A DNA stretch of 64,000 bases. Origin: Streptomyces sp. WZ-12. Lineage in GTDB: Bacteria; Actinomycetota; Actinomycetes; Streptomycetales; Streptomycetaceae. The number at the start of each line of letters is the position of its first letter. Position 1 is the stretch's first letter. The DNA is taken from NCBI RefSeq assembly GCF_028898845.1, contig NZ_CP118574.1, positions 1,798,001 through 1,862,000 of the forward strand. Direction: 5' to 3'. The translations under genes were made by a program, and so were the position numbers. The notes beneath the pieces are model-generated. The model saw nothing but the letters and a program-made list of their open reading frames with translations, was not told the origin of the DNA and searched no databases. Shown here piece after piece: positions 18,060 to 26,490 of this stretch.

Positions 18060-18842
18060 ATGGACCGGATAGAGGCCCAGGAGGAACGGCGGCGCCACAT
18101 CCGGGAGTCGGTGATCTCGCGGGGGTTCGTGCGGACCTCGGAGCTGGCCGCCGAGTTCGGGGTCAGTCTGATGACCGCCCATCGGGATCTGGACGCGCTC
18201 CAGGCGCAGGGGTGGTTGCGGAAGGTGCGGGGCGGGGCGACGGGACTGCCGTCGGCACAGTTCCACGGGACGGTCGCGGAGCGCATGGCGACCATGGCGG
18301 CGACCAAGCAGCAGTTGGCGCGGTCCGCCGCCGAGCTGCTGGTGCCGGGGCAGACGGTGATGCTGGACGACAGCACGACGTGTCTGATGCTGGCGCACCA
18401 GATGCCCGAGCACGCGCCGTTGACCGTGCTGACCAATTCGCTGCCGGCGATCACCACGCTGGCCAAGGAGCCGGGGATCTCGCTGATCACGCTGGGCGGG
18501 GCGTACTTCCCGGCGTATGACGCGTTCATGGGGCTGCACACCGCGGACGCGGTCCGGGCGTACCGGGCCGATGTGCTGTTCCTGTCGACGACGGCCGTCG
18601 CCAAGGGCCGTTGCTATCACACCTCGCCGGAGACGGTGCTGGTCAAGCGGGCGATGATGGCGAGCGCGGCGCGCCGGGTGCTGGTCGCCGACCACACCAA
18701 GTTCCGCAAGGACGGCCTGTACGCGCTGGCGCCGCTGACCGACTTCGACCTGTTGATCACCGATGACGGCCTGCCGGCGGACCAGATCCGGGCGGTCCGG
18801 GCGGCGGGTACGGAGGTGCGGGTGGTGGAGCAGCGGGGGTGA
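18060..18842 (+). CDS. DeoR/GlpR family transcriptional regulator
   Basis: 260 residues. The N-terminal winged helix-turn-helix (about 5-58) has TSELAAEFGVSLMTAHRDLDALQAQGWLRKVRGGA, the DeoR signature. The C-terminal DeoRC sensor (about 75-240) has LVPGQTVMLDDSTTCLMLA and the TTAVAKGRCYHTSPETVLVKRAM segment that binds a phosphorylated sugar. It probably represses the divergent polyol operon until a kinase product accumulates. ATG 18060 has GGAGGG at 12 nt. Confidence 0.9.
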   Translation: MDRIEAQEERRRHIRESVISRGFVRTSELAAEFGVSLMTAHRDLDALQAQGWLRKVRGGATGLPSAQFHGTVAERMATMAATKQQLARSAAELLVPGQTVMLDDSTTCLMLAHQMPEHAPLTVLTNSLPAITTLAKEPGISLITLGGAYFPAYDAFMGLHTADAVRAYRADVLFLSTTAVAKGRCYHTSPETVLVKRAMMASAARRVLVADHTKFRKDGLYALAPLTDFDLLITDDGLPADQIRAVRAAGTEVRVVEQRG

Positions 18843-18990
18843 GGGACGGGCTCGGCCCCTGCCGCGCTCCTGTGTGGTGTCGCGACGGGAATACCCCGCC
18901 CCCGCCCGGCCGTTGATGGCCCCGAGGGGGCCCGCGCACCCCCTACGGGATCCGTTCGCCGCTCCCCCAGGGGCCTTCCCGGAGCCGCCC

Positions 18991-19470
18991 CTACTCCTCC
19001 GCCAGCCCCAACACCCCGGGGTGCGTGGCCAGTTCGCGCAGGGTCGCCCGCGGGTCGGTGACGAGGTGGCGCTCGGTGAGGTCCAGGAGTCCGCAGACGG
19101 CGCTGATCTCGGCGGAGAGGGTGCCGTCGGCCTTGCGCACGCTCTGCTCGATCACGAAGGTCTTGCCTCGGGCCTTGCCGCCGCGCCAGATGAACGCGCA
19201 GGAGACGTCGACCTCGTCGCCGGCGCGCAGTTCCCTGCGGTAGCGGATGGTGGTCTCCAGGGTCACCGGGCCGATGCCGCGGGCGACCAGCGTGCTCTGC
19301 GGGACGCCGGCGGCCTGGAGGGCGGACCAGCGGGCGTGCTCGGCGTACTGGAGGTAGACGCTCTGGTTGAGGTGCCCCTGGGTGTCGGTCTCGTAGCCGC
19401 GGACGGTGATCGGCACGGTGAAGGGCCCGTCCGCGCCCGCCGCCGTCGTCACAGGTGCCACTTCGGTCAC
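18991..19470 (-). CDS. Acyl-CoA thioesterase, hot-dog fold
   Basis: 159 residues with the single hot-dog domain of 4-hydroxybenzoyl-CoA-type thioesterases: VRGYETDTQGHLNQSVYLQYAEHARW contains the catalytic Asp/Gly-His stretch (kept here only as its position, about residues 22-47), and VTLETTIRYRRELRAGDEV the second strand set. It hydrolyses a fatty or aromatic acyl-CoA to free acid and CoA in the cytosol. GTG 19470 has AGGAG 8 nt upstream. It is downstream of the ABC importer operon by 54 bp, but no functional link is evident. Confidence 0.8.
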   Translation of the reverse strand: MTEVAPVTTAAGADGPFTVPITVRGYETDTQGHLNQSVYLQYAEHARWSALQAAGVPQSTLVARGIGPVTLETTIRYRRELRAGDEVDVSCAFIWRGGKARGKTFVIEQSVRKADGTLSAEISAVCGLLDLTERHLVTDPRATLRELATHPGVLGLAEE

Positions 19471-19524
19471 GATCGCTCCTGTCTCCCCAGGGACCACATG
19501 CCGGCCCATCGTAGGGGGGAACGC

Positions 19525-20205
19525 TCAGCCGGTGCCCGGCATTCCGCCCTCCGTGCCGAGTTCCGCCCAGCTCACGACGCGGTCGCACCAGCGCCGGAGC
19601 AGCATCCGGTCGTGGCCGACGGCGAGCAGTCCGGCGCCGCTGCGCGCACGGTAGGACTCGACGACGGCGACGAGCGCGGCGGTGGTGGAGGCGTCCAGCA
19701 TCGCGGTCATCTCGTCGCAGATCAGCCAGCGGGGGCGGAGGACCAGGGCGCGGGCCAGGCAGGCGCGTTGCAACTGCCCGTCGCTGACCTCGTGCGGGCG
19801 GCGGGCGAGCAGGTCGTCGGTGAGGCCGACGTCGGGCGCCAACTCCCGCAGGCGGTCTTGGACTTCGGCCTTGCGGCCGGTGGCGCGGAGCGGTTCGGCG
19901 ATGAGGTCGGCGAGGCGCAGGCGGGGGTCGGCGGAGAGCCGGGGCTGTTGGAAGACGACGCCGAAGGCGGTGCGTTGGGCGCGGGGGGCGCGGTGCCGCC
20001 AGCCGGCGGCGGGGGTGCCGTCCAGAAGGACGGTGCCGGCGTCGGGGCGGTGCAGCAGGGCGGCGACCCGGGCGAGGGTGGACTTGCCGCAGCCGCTGGG
20101 GCCGAGCAGGCCGACCGCCTCGCCCGGGGCGAGGGTCAGGGACGCGCCGCGGACGACGGGGGCGCCGCGGTCGTATCCCGCGGTGATGTCGCGCAGTTCG
20201 AGCAC
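19525..20205 (-). CDS. ABC transporter ATP-binding protein (DppF/NikE type)
   Basis: 226-residue single ATPase domain: Walker A GPSGCGKSTLAR, Q-loop VVFQQPRLSADPR, signature VSDGQLQRACLARAL (Asp where the usual motif has Gly), Walker B WLICDEMTAMLD, and switch His in AVGHDRML. It energises the importer whose permeases and binding protein lie upstream in the same operon. It is short because it lacks the C-terminal oligopeptide tail seen in the sister ATPase. GTG 20205 begins two bases after the TGA of that gene. Confidence 0.88.
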   Translation of the reverse strand: MLELRDITAGYDRGAPVVRGASLTLAPGEAVGLLGPSGCGKSTLARVAALLHRPDAGTVLLDGTPAAGWRHRAPRAQRTAFGVVFQQPRLSADPRLRLADLIAEPLRATGRKAEVQDRLRELAPDVGLTDDLLARRPHEVSDGQLQRACLARALVLRPRWLICDEMTAMLDASTTAALVAVVESYRARSGAGLLAVGHDRMLLRRWCDRVVSWAELGTEGGMPGTG

Positions 20206-20207
20206 GG

Positions 20208-21263
20208 TCAGCTCTCTCTCCCGGGCGGCACCGGGGCCGCCGGCGGCAGCGGGTGGTGGCAGGCGACGCCGTCGCGCGGCGCGGGGAGCGTCGCGCAGGT
20301 GTCGGTGGCGCGGTCGCAGCGGGCGGCGAACGCGCAGCCGGCCGGCAGGTCGCCGAGTGCGGGCGGCATCCCGGGGATGGGGGTGAAGGCGCGGTCGGGC
20401 AGCGCGTCCAGCAGGCCGCGGGCGTAGGGGTGGCGGGGGCCGGGGGCGCCGAAGAACCGTCGGGCGTCGGCGAGTTCGACGATCCGGCCGGCGTACATCA
20501 CGGCGACCCGGTCGGCGATCCGCTCGGCCGCCCGGAGGTCGTGGGTGATCATCAGCAGCGCGCGGCCGGCGCCGGTGGGGGCGGACGGGGCGGGTCGTGA
20601 CGGTGCGGCGAGGTGGCGGCGGAGTTCGTCGACGGTGCGGTCGACCAGGTCGCGGTCGAGGCCGGTGGTCGGTTCGTCGGCGAGCAGGAGCGGGGCGTCG
20701 CCGGACAGCGCGAGCGCGGTGGCGGCGCGCTGGGCGAGGCCGCCGGAGAGCTGGTGCGGATGGCGGTCGAGGTGGTCGGCGGGGAAGGCGGCGCGTTCCG
20801 CGGCCCGTTCGGCGGCCGCGCGCAGCTCGGGGCCGCGCGGGGCTCCGGTCAACTCCCGTACGGTCTCCTCCAGTTGGGAACGGACGGTGCGGACGGGGGT
20901 GAGGTGGGCGGCCGGGCTCTGCGGGATCAGGCCGATCCGGCGGCCGCGGACGGACCGGGCGAGCTCGGCCTCGGAGGCGGCGAGCAGGTCGGTCGGGCCG
21001 TGGGCGTCGGCGAGGTGCGCGGTCCCGGTTGCCTCGGCGTTGCCGGGCAGCAGTCCGAGGAGCGCGGAGGCCAGGACGGACTTGCCGCAGCCGCTCTCGC
21101 CGACGAGGACCAGGCATTCGCCCGGCGCCAGGTCGAAGGCGGCGTCGGTGACCGCGGCGACGGAGCGGCCGCCGGACATCCGGAAGCGCACGGTCAGCCC
21201 GCGCACCGAGAGGAGCGGCGCCTCGGTGACGTCGGTCTCCGGCGGAATCCCGTTGGCGTTCAC
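20208..21263 (-). CDS. ABC transporter ATP-binding protein (DppD/NikD type)
   Basis: 351 residues. Walker A GESGCGKSVLASAL, signature LSGGLAQRAATALAL, Walker B LLLADEPTTGLD, H-loop ITHDLRAAE, then the oligopeptide/nickel C-terminal extension (PYARGLLDALPDR, GCAFAARCDRATDTCATLP with two Cys). GTG 21263 overlaps the upstream permease stop by GTGA. Confidence 0.9.
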   Translation of the reverse strand: MNANGIPPETDVTEAPLLSVRGLTVRFRMSGGRSVAAVTDAAFDLAPGECLVLVGESGCGKSVLASALLGLLPGNAEATGTAHLADAHGPTDLLAASEAELARSVRGRRIGLIPQSPAAHLTPVRTVRSQLEETVRELTGAPRGPELRAAAERAAERAAFPADHLDRHPHQLSGGLAQRAATALALSGDAPLLLADEPTTGLDRDLVDRTVDELRRHLAAPSRPAPSAPTGAGRALLMITHDLRAAERIADRVAVMYAGRIVELADARRFFGAPGPRHPYARGLLDALPDRAFTPIPGMPPALGDLPAGCAFAARCDRATDTCATLPAPRDGVACHHPLPPAAPVPPGRES

Positions 21264-22153
21264 AGCATCAACTCCGATCGGCGGCGCGGGTTGAGCCGTT
21301 CCCGCCAGGCGCCGGCCAGGCCCGCGACGGCGAGGGTGGGGACGATGATGAACAGGCCGGGGAAGAGGGTGGGCCACCAGTCGCCGGCCAGCAGGGAGCT
21401 GCGGGCGGCGTTGGCCATGATGCCCAGGCTCGCCTCGTGGGCGGGCAGCCCGAGGCCGAGGAACGACAGGGCGGACTCGTGCCAGATGGCGTGCGGCACC
21501 ATCAGGACGGCGGCCAGGCCGGCCTGTGGCAGTACGCCGGGTAGGAGGTGACGGGTCGTCACCCGCCAGCGGGAGGCGCCGCCGGACAGGGCGGCGTCGA
21601 GGTAGGGCCGGGAGCGCAGCGAGAGCACCTCGGCGCGGACGATCCGGGCGGTGGAGAGCCAGTGGGTGAGCGCCACCGAGATGATCACCGGCCAGACGCC
21701 GGGCCGGAACATGGCGACGATGAAGATGCCGAGCAGCAGGTGCGGCACCGAGGAGAAGAGGTCGACCAGGCGCATCACGGTGCGGTCGACCCACCCGCCG
21801 AGTGCGCCGGCCAGTGCGCCGACGGCGGTGCCGATGACGGTGGCGACCAGCGCGGCCACCACGCCGACGAGCAGCGAGACCCGCAGTCCGTAGACGCAGC
21901 GGAGCAGCAGGTCGCGGCCGACCTCGTCGGTGCCGAACGGGTGGGCGGCGGACGGCGGTTGGAGCTTGGCGGCCAGGTCCACGGCCTGCCGGTCCAGGGG
22001 GAACAGCAGCGGCACGAGGACGACGACGAGGACGATCACGGCGAGCAGCGCGAGGCAGGCGCGGAGCCGGCGGGCGTGCCGCGGCGCGGTGTCGCGGCGG
22101 CGCGCCGCCTTGGTCGACGTGGCGGACGTGCTGGACGTGGTGGTGCTAGCCAT
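21260..22153 (-). CDS. ABC transporter permease (DppC/NikC type)
   Basis: 297-residue inner-membrane permease. A basic Ser/Thr-rich N-tail precedes the first helix (ACLALLAVIVLVVVLVPLLF), then HPFGTDEVGRDLLLRCVYG, five further helices, and the EAA-like ATPase contact loop DAALSGGASRWRVTTRHLLPG. HESALSFLGLGLPAHEASLG is the conserved end of this family. It overlaps the partner permease gene by 8 bp. Confidence 0.9.
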   Translation of the reverse strand: MASTTTSSTSATSTKAARRRDTAPRHARRLRACLALLAVIVLVVVLVPLLFPLDRQAVDLAAKLQPPSAAHPFGTDEVGRDLLLRCVYGLRVSLLVGVVAALVATVIGTAVGALAGALGGWVDRTVMRLVDLFSSVPHLLLGIFIVAMFRPGVWPVIISVALTHWLSTARIVRAEVLSLRSRPYLDAALSGGASRWRVTTRHLLPGVLPQAGLAAVLMVPHAIWHESALSFLGLGLPAHEASLGIMANAARSSLLAGDWWPTLFPGLFIIVPTLAVAGLAGAWRERLNPRRRSELML

Positions 22154-23111
22154 CGAATCCCACCCTCGGGTCGGCCAGTCCGTAGAGCAGGTCGGAGAGC
22201 AGGTTGCCGGCGAGGACGGCGGCGGTGGCGAGCACCGTGAGCGCGGCCAGCAGGGGGAAGTCGACGCTGGTGGCGGCCTGGACGGTGGCGGCGGCGATGC
22301 CGGGCCAGCTGAAGACGGTCTCCACCAGGAGCGCGCCGGTGATGAGTTCGGGCACCCGGGAGCCGATGAGGGTGAGGACGGGGAGCAGGCCGGAGCGCAG
22401 GGCGTGGTGGAGCAGGACGGTGCGCTCGCGCAGCCCGCGGGCGCGGGCGCCGCGCACCGGGTCCTCGTCGAGCGCGTCGCCGACGCCCTGGCGGACGTAG
22501 AGCACGAACCACGGGAGTTGGGAGACGGCCAGCACCACGGTCGGCAGCGCGAGGTGGCGGGCTATCTGGTCGGCGGTGACGAGTTGGCTGCCGGTGTCGG
22601 TGAGGCCGCCGGCCGGGAGGACGCCCAGCTTGAGCGCGCAGAGCCAGACCACGAGCAGGCCGAGCCAGTACGGCGGGGCGGCCTCCAGGACGTAGGCGAC
22701 GGAGGTGACGGCGCGGTCGAAGGCGCCGCCGCGGCGCCGGGCGGCCAGTACGCCGAGGACGGTGCCGGCGAGCACCGCGAGGGCGAAGGCCAGCGCGCAC
22801 AACAGCAGGGACCAGCCCAGGCGTTCGCCGATGACCTGGGAGACGGGGGCGCGCAGGCTGGTGGAGTCGCCGAGGTCGCCGGTGAGGGCGTGGGTGAGCC
22901 AGTGCCACCAACGGGTCAGCAGGGGTTGGTCGACGCCCAGGTTGTGGCGGAGTTGGTCGAGGTTCTCCTGGGAGGCGGTGAGCCCGGCGCCGCCGGCGTA
23001 GGCGCGCACCGGGTCGAAGGGTGAGGCCGCGGCGATCGCGAACACCCCGAGGGTGACGGCGAGGAGGACGGGCACGGCGGTCAGCGCCCGCCGTGCCGTC
23101 ATCCGCGCCAT
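22146..23111 (-). CDS. ABC transporter permease (DppB/NikB type)
   Basis: 321-residue permease with six membrane segments, the DPVRAYAG loop after the first helix, NLGVDQPLLTRWWHWL, and RVPELITGALLVETVFSWPG near the end. ATG 23111 has GGGGG before it; a GTG at 23147, overlapping the stop of the binding-protein gene by GTGA, would add 12 residues and is possible. It forms the pore with the DppC-type partner. Confidence 0.88.
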   Translation of the reverse strand: MARMTARRALTAVPVLLAVTLGVFAIAAASPFDPVRAYAGGAGLTASQENLDQLRHNLGVDQPLLTRWWHWLTHALTGDLGDSTSLRAPVSQVIGERLGWSLLLCALAFALAVLAGTVLGVLAARRRGGAFDRAVTSVAYVLEAAPPYWLGLLVVWLCALKLGVLPAGGLTDTGSQLVTADQIARHLALPTVVLAVSQLPWFVLYVRQGVGDALDEDPVRGARARGLRERTVLLHHALRSGLLPVLTLIGSRVPELITGALLVETVFSWPGIAAATVQAATSVDFPLLAALTVLATAAVLAGNLLSDLLYGLADPRVGFDG

Positions 23112-23143
23112 CGGCCCCCAGGGCAAGGGGCGGTGGCGCGTGG

Positions 23144-24739
23144 TCACTTGGTGGGCTGCCAGTCCTCGACGTTCCACCAGGGGCCGGAGGCCAGGCCGTG
23201 GTCGTGCGGTTCGACCTGGGTGGTGAGGTCCTTCCAGCGCTTGTCGGTCACGTAGACGTGGTCGACGTGGGTGAGGAAGACGTAGGCCGGGTCCTTGGCG
23301 AGTTCGCGCTGGACGGCGTCGTAGGCGGCCTTGCGGGCCTGGCGGTCGTCGGTGCGGCGGGCCGCGACGAGTTGGTCGTCGACGGTCTTGTTGGCGTACC
23401 GGGACATGTTGTTGAAGCCGTCGCCGGCGAGCGAGGAGTGCAGCAGCAGGTACTGGTCGAAGTCGGGGTCGGCGGGGCTGCCGCCGCCGGCGAGGACGGC
23501 GTCCTGCTTCATGTTGGGCTCGATGGCCTCCCAGGTGCCGGACTCGACCTTGGCCTCGATGCCGGCCTTCTTGGCGTCGGAGGCGAAGGCGAGGGCGTGC
23601 TCCTGGCGGAGCTTGTCGCCGGAGAGGTACCAGAGGGTGAAGGAGGCGCGCTTCCCGTCCTTGGCACGGATGCCGTCGGGGCCCTTCTTCCAGCCGGCGT
23701 CGTCGAGGAGTTGCTGGGCCTTGGCGAGGTCGTGGGGGCGCTCGGTGCCCTTGGCGAACCAGGGGCTGTCGGTGGGGACCGGCCCGTAGGCGGGCTTGCC
23801 GGCGCCGCTGAGGATGCCCTTGACCATGGCCTGGCGGTCGACGGCGAGGTCCAGTGCGCGGCGCACGGCCAGGTCGCCGGTGACGGGGTTGGCGGTGGGG
23901 AGGGTGACGTTGCGGTAGTCGAAGGTCTTGGCGGCGAGGGTGGTGCGGTTCTTGTCGCCCTTGAAGGTGGCGGCGAGTTCGGGCGGCAGGATGGCGCCGT
24001 CGAGGTCGCCGGAGCGCAGCCTGGTGGCGCGGATGTCGTCGTCCTTGATGACCGCCATGGTGAGGTGCTTCACCTTGGGCGCGCCGCCCCAGTAGTGGGG
24101 GTTGGCGGTGAAGGTGAGCTTCTCGCCCTTGGACCACTTGGTGAGGACGTAGGGGCCGGTGCCGACGGGGTGGGTGGTGAAGTCGCCGGTGTTGACGTCC
24201 TGTTGGCCGGCGATGTGCTGCGGCGCGATGGGCAGGACGGTGCGCTCGGCGAACGGTGCGTAGGGGTACTTCAGGTGGAAGACGACGGTCCGGTCGTCCT
24301 TCTTCTCGACCTTGTCCAGGGCGTCGAGTTCGGCCTTGGAGGCGTTGTTGGTCTTCTCGTCGAGGATGGTGGCGTAGGTGAAGACCACGTCGTCGGCGGT
24401 GAGGGGCTTGCCGTCGCTGAACTTCACGCCCTGGCGGAGGGCGTAGGTGTAGGTCTTCCCGCCGTCGGTGACCTTGGGCAGTTCGGCGGCGAGCGCGGGC
24501 GTCAGGCGCATGTCGGCGTCGTGGGTGAGCAGCCCGTCGAAGATCTTGGAGTTGCCGTCCTTGCCGTAGCCCAGCAGCGGGCTGAGCGTCTCCGGCTCGA
24601 AGGCGATGCCGACGACCGCGGTGTCGGTGGGCTTGCCGCTGCCCCGGCCCTCGTCCGGAGCGGCGCAGGCCGCCGCGGTGAGCGCCATCGTGGCCGCCAG
24701 CGCCGTGGCGGCCACTCGCCGTATGGACCGGGAGGTCAT
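23144..24739 (-). CDS. ABC transporter substrate-binding lipoprotein, family 5 (peptide/nickel type)
   Basis: 531 residues. The lipoprotein signal ends at lipobox LTAAAC (Cys at about 25). The mature part is an SBP_bac_5 fold: GIAFEPETLSPLLGYGKDGN, YALRQGVKFSDGKPLTADDVVFTY, VGTGPYVLTKWSKGEKL and the AVRRALDLAVDRQAMVKGIL stretch. It captures a peptide, nickel chelate or similar ligand outside the membrane. It is the first gene of the five-gene importer operon. ATG 24739 follows AGAGGGG; a GTG two codons earlier is also in frame. The upstream element resembling a Nur box makes nickel uptake a real option. Confidence 0.9.
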   Translation of the reverse strand: MTSRSIRRVAATALAATMALTAAACAAPDEGRGSGKPTDTAVVGIAFEPETLSPLLGYGKDGNSKIFDGLLTHDADMRLTPALAAELPKVTDGGKTYTYALRQGVKFSDGKPLTADDVVFTYATILDEKTNNASKAELDALDKVEKKDDRTVVFHLKYPYAPFAERTVLPIAPQHIAGQQDVNTGDFTTHPVGTGPYVLTKWSKGEKLTFTANPHYWGGAPKVKHLTMAVIKDDDIRATRLRSGDLDGAILPPELAATFKGDKNRTTLAAKTFDYRNVTLPTANPVTGDLAVRRALDLAVDRQAMVKGILSGAGKPAYGPVPTDSPWFAKGTERPHDLAKAQQLLDDAGWKKGPDGIRAKDGKRASFTLWYLSGDKLRQEHALAFASDAKKAGIEAKVESGTWEAIEPNMKQDAVLAGGGSPADPDFDQYLLLHSSLAGDGFNNMSRYANKTVDDQLVAARRTDDRQARKAAYDAVQRELAKDPAYVFLTHVDHVYVTDKRWKDLTTQVEPHDHGLASGPWWNVEDWQPTK

Positions 24740-24769
24740 GCCCACACCCCTCTTGGAGATCGACTGTTG

Positions 24770-24786
24770 TTGCGAATGGCTCGCAT
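24770..24786. promoter_or_regulatory. Nur-box-like inverted repeat before the ABC importer operon
   Basis: TTGCGA-N5-TCGCAT, with perfect TGCGA/TCGCA arms, lies about 30 bp upstream of the start. It matches most positions of the Streptomyces nickel regulator (Nur) consensus tTGCaa-N5-ttGCAa as I remember it. It is nested in a longer symmetric stretch (AATGGC 24775-24780 and GCCATT 24797-24802). Confidence 0.45.
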
Positions 24787-24887
24787 TTGTGCGGTTGCCA
24801 TTAAAGCAGTCGTAAAAGCGGGGTCATGAATCGGTCCCCGGTGGCTGGAAAATGACGGTGTTGGCCGGGGCGGGGCGGGGCGGGGCG

Positions 24888-26117
24888 TCAGGAGGTGCCG
24901 GTCACCAGTCTCAGGTTCCACTTCCGGAGCGGCTTGTCGATGGGTTGGAAGATGGTGACGGTGTCTCCGCCGGTGTCGCAGGTCGCCGCGCCGCCGCCGG
25001 AGTGCACCCCGACGGCCTTCGGGGCGCCGGGCTGGGTGACGTAGGAACCGCCCGAATCCCCGGCCGCGGAGCAGGCGTTGGTGAACGAGAGCCCGGGGAT
25101 GACGGTGTTGCCGTAGTCGACGGTCTGGTCGGTGCGGGTGATCTCACCGCAGCGCCAGCCGCTGGTCTGGCCTGAGTGGCAGATCGACATCCCGACGATG
25201 CCCTGTTGGAAGCCGGTGATGGTGACCGGGCTGCCGCCCTCGCCGGCCACCGTGGGGCTCACCTTCCAGCCCGGCTGGTCGACCGCCACCAGGCCGAAGT
25301 CGCCCTCCTGCCCGTTGACGCTGTGGGTGCCCTGCGGGTTGGAGGTCCCCAGCCGGGTGCCGTCCTTGCCGAACGCGGGCTGGTTGGGCTTGAGGGTGCA
25401 GTGACCGGCCGTCACGAAGCCGCGGGCGCCGCGGGCGCCGGTCACCGAGAAGCCGATGGAGCAGATCCCGTCGGCGCCCGGCATCCAGCGCTCGCCGCCG
25501 ACGACGGTGCCGTTCTGCTGGCGCGGCGCCTGGTCGTCGCGCTCGACGGTGACCGGGACCCGCGAGCGGGCGGCGAGTTGCCGCACCGCGCTCTCGAAGC
25601 CGGCGGTGCGCAGGGTGCGCGTCGAGCGGTCGACCCGCACCGCCACCGCGTTGGCGCGCTCGTCGATGCCCCAGCCGGTGACGCCCGGGACGCCCCGGCC
25701 GGCCCGGTCGGCGATCTGCCGGACCACACCGAGGAGCGTCGCCCGGCTGTGCCGGACGGTCCGCGGCAGCGCGCCGGCGGCTCGCACCCGGCGGGCGTCG
25801 GCGGGGTCGGTGACGGCGACCACGAGGCGGCCGGCCACCTTGTCGAACCACATCCCGGCGGGCGGCGCGGCCAGCGCCCGGCGCACCGCGAGGGCGGCCT
25901 GCTGCGCCCGGGCCTCCTGCGCGAGCCGGGTCCTGGTCTGGGCCGACGACAGGCCGAGGTCCCGGCGCATCGCGTCGAGCATGCCGGCGCGCGAGGTGGG
26001 CCCAGGGCCGGGGTCGGAGTGCGGCAGGGCCCGTGCCGGGCCGGTGGGGACGACGGCCGCCAACACGGCGGCGGCCGCCGCGCTGACGAGTGCGGCCTGG
26101 GAGGTGCGGCGTTCCAT
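24888..26117 (-). CDS. Secreted serine protease S1, alpha-lytic/streptogrisin type with propeptide
   Basis: 409 residues: a signal peptide (1-38), an alpha-lytic-protease propeptide (about 40-200, with LVVAVTDPADARRVRAAGA and GVTGWGIDERANAVAVRV), and a mature chymotrypsin-like domain from about 215. The triad is His in TAGHCTL, Asp in EGDFGLVAV and Ser in SAAGDSGGSYV, with Cys pairs typical of streptogrisins (ICSIGF/GHC; ICHS/RCGE). It is exported unfolded, folds with help of the propeptide and cuts itself free outside the cell. ATG 26117 has AGGAG at 8 nt. No chitin-binding tail is present. Confidence 0.92.
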   Translation of the reverse strand: MERRTSQAALVSAAAAAVLAAVVPTGPARALPHSDPGPGPTSRAGMLDAMRRDLGLSSAQTRTRLAQEARAQQAALAVRRALAAPPAGMWFDKVAGRLVVAVTDPADARRVRAAGALPRTVRHSRATLLGVVRQIADRAGRGVPGVTGWGIDERANAVAVRVDRSTRTLRTAGFESAVRQLAARSRVPVTVERDDQAPRQQNGTVVGGERWMPGADGICSIGFSVTGARGARGFVTAGHCTLKPNQPAFGKDGTRLGTSNPQGTHSVNGQEGDFGLVAVDQPGWKVSPTVAGEGGSPVTITGFQQGIVGMSICHSGQTSGWRCGEITRTDQTVDYGNTVIPGLSFTNACSAAGDSGGSYVTQPGAPKAVGVHSGGGAATCDTGGDTVTIFQPIDKPLRKWNLRLVTGTS

Positions 26118-26131
26118 CGGGGTCTCCTCGC

Positions 26132-26187
26132 GGTGTCGAGTGCACGTCGGGCCCGGACTCGGACGTGCAACGAGACTCGTCGACACC
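26132..26187. promoter_or_regulatory. Nested inverted repeats upstream of the protease gene
   Basis: GGTGTCGA (26132-26139) pairs with TCGACACC (26180-26187), and inside it TGCACGTC (26141-26148) pairs with GACGTGCA (26162-26169). The structure ends 15 bp before the protease start, so it could be an operator pair or fold in the mRNA leader over the ribosome-binding region. Confidence 0.4.
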
Positions 26188-26426
26188 GTGGCGGGCAGCA
26201 CCAGGGAGCCGGTCGGCACCCATGCCCGCCGAGTTCCCCCGCGCGCCCTCAAGTCCCCGCCGTCCGCGGCCCGGTCTGGATCGACGCACCATCCGGGGCA
26301 CCGCGGAACGTCCCCTGCTCGGCCGCCCGCCATCTGGGAGCCGGGGCACCTGAATGTCCGTCATGCCAGGTGGCGGGGGCGCGCTGCGGCTGTGCCGGAG
26401 GGGCGGGGCGCCCGGGAGCCGCGAGG

Positions 26427-26454
26427 GCGCTGCCGGGGTCTTACCCGGCAGCGC
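26427..26454 (-). terminator. Hairpin terminator after the glycine-rich membrane protein gene
   Basis: Perfect 11-bp arms GCGCTGCCGGG and CCCGGCAGCGC around a 6-nt loop, 36 bp beyond the stop at 26491. Confidence 0.8.
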
Positions 26455-26490
26455 TGGCGGGACGGGTGGGAACGGGCCGGGGTGGGCCGC

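Larger units (their letters stand above)
26118..26490. other. 373-bp gap upstream of the protease gene
   Basis: Contains the nested inverted repeats (26132-26187), a GC-rich stretch with nothing recognisable, and the terminator of the next minus-strand gene (26427-26454). No gene seen. Confidence 0.5.
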
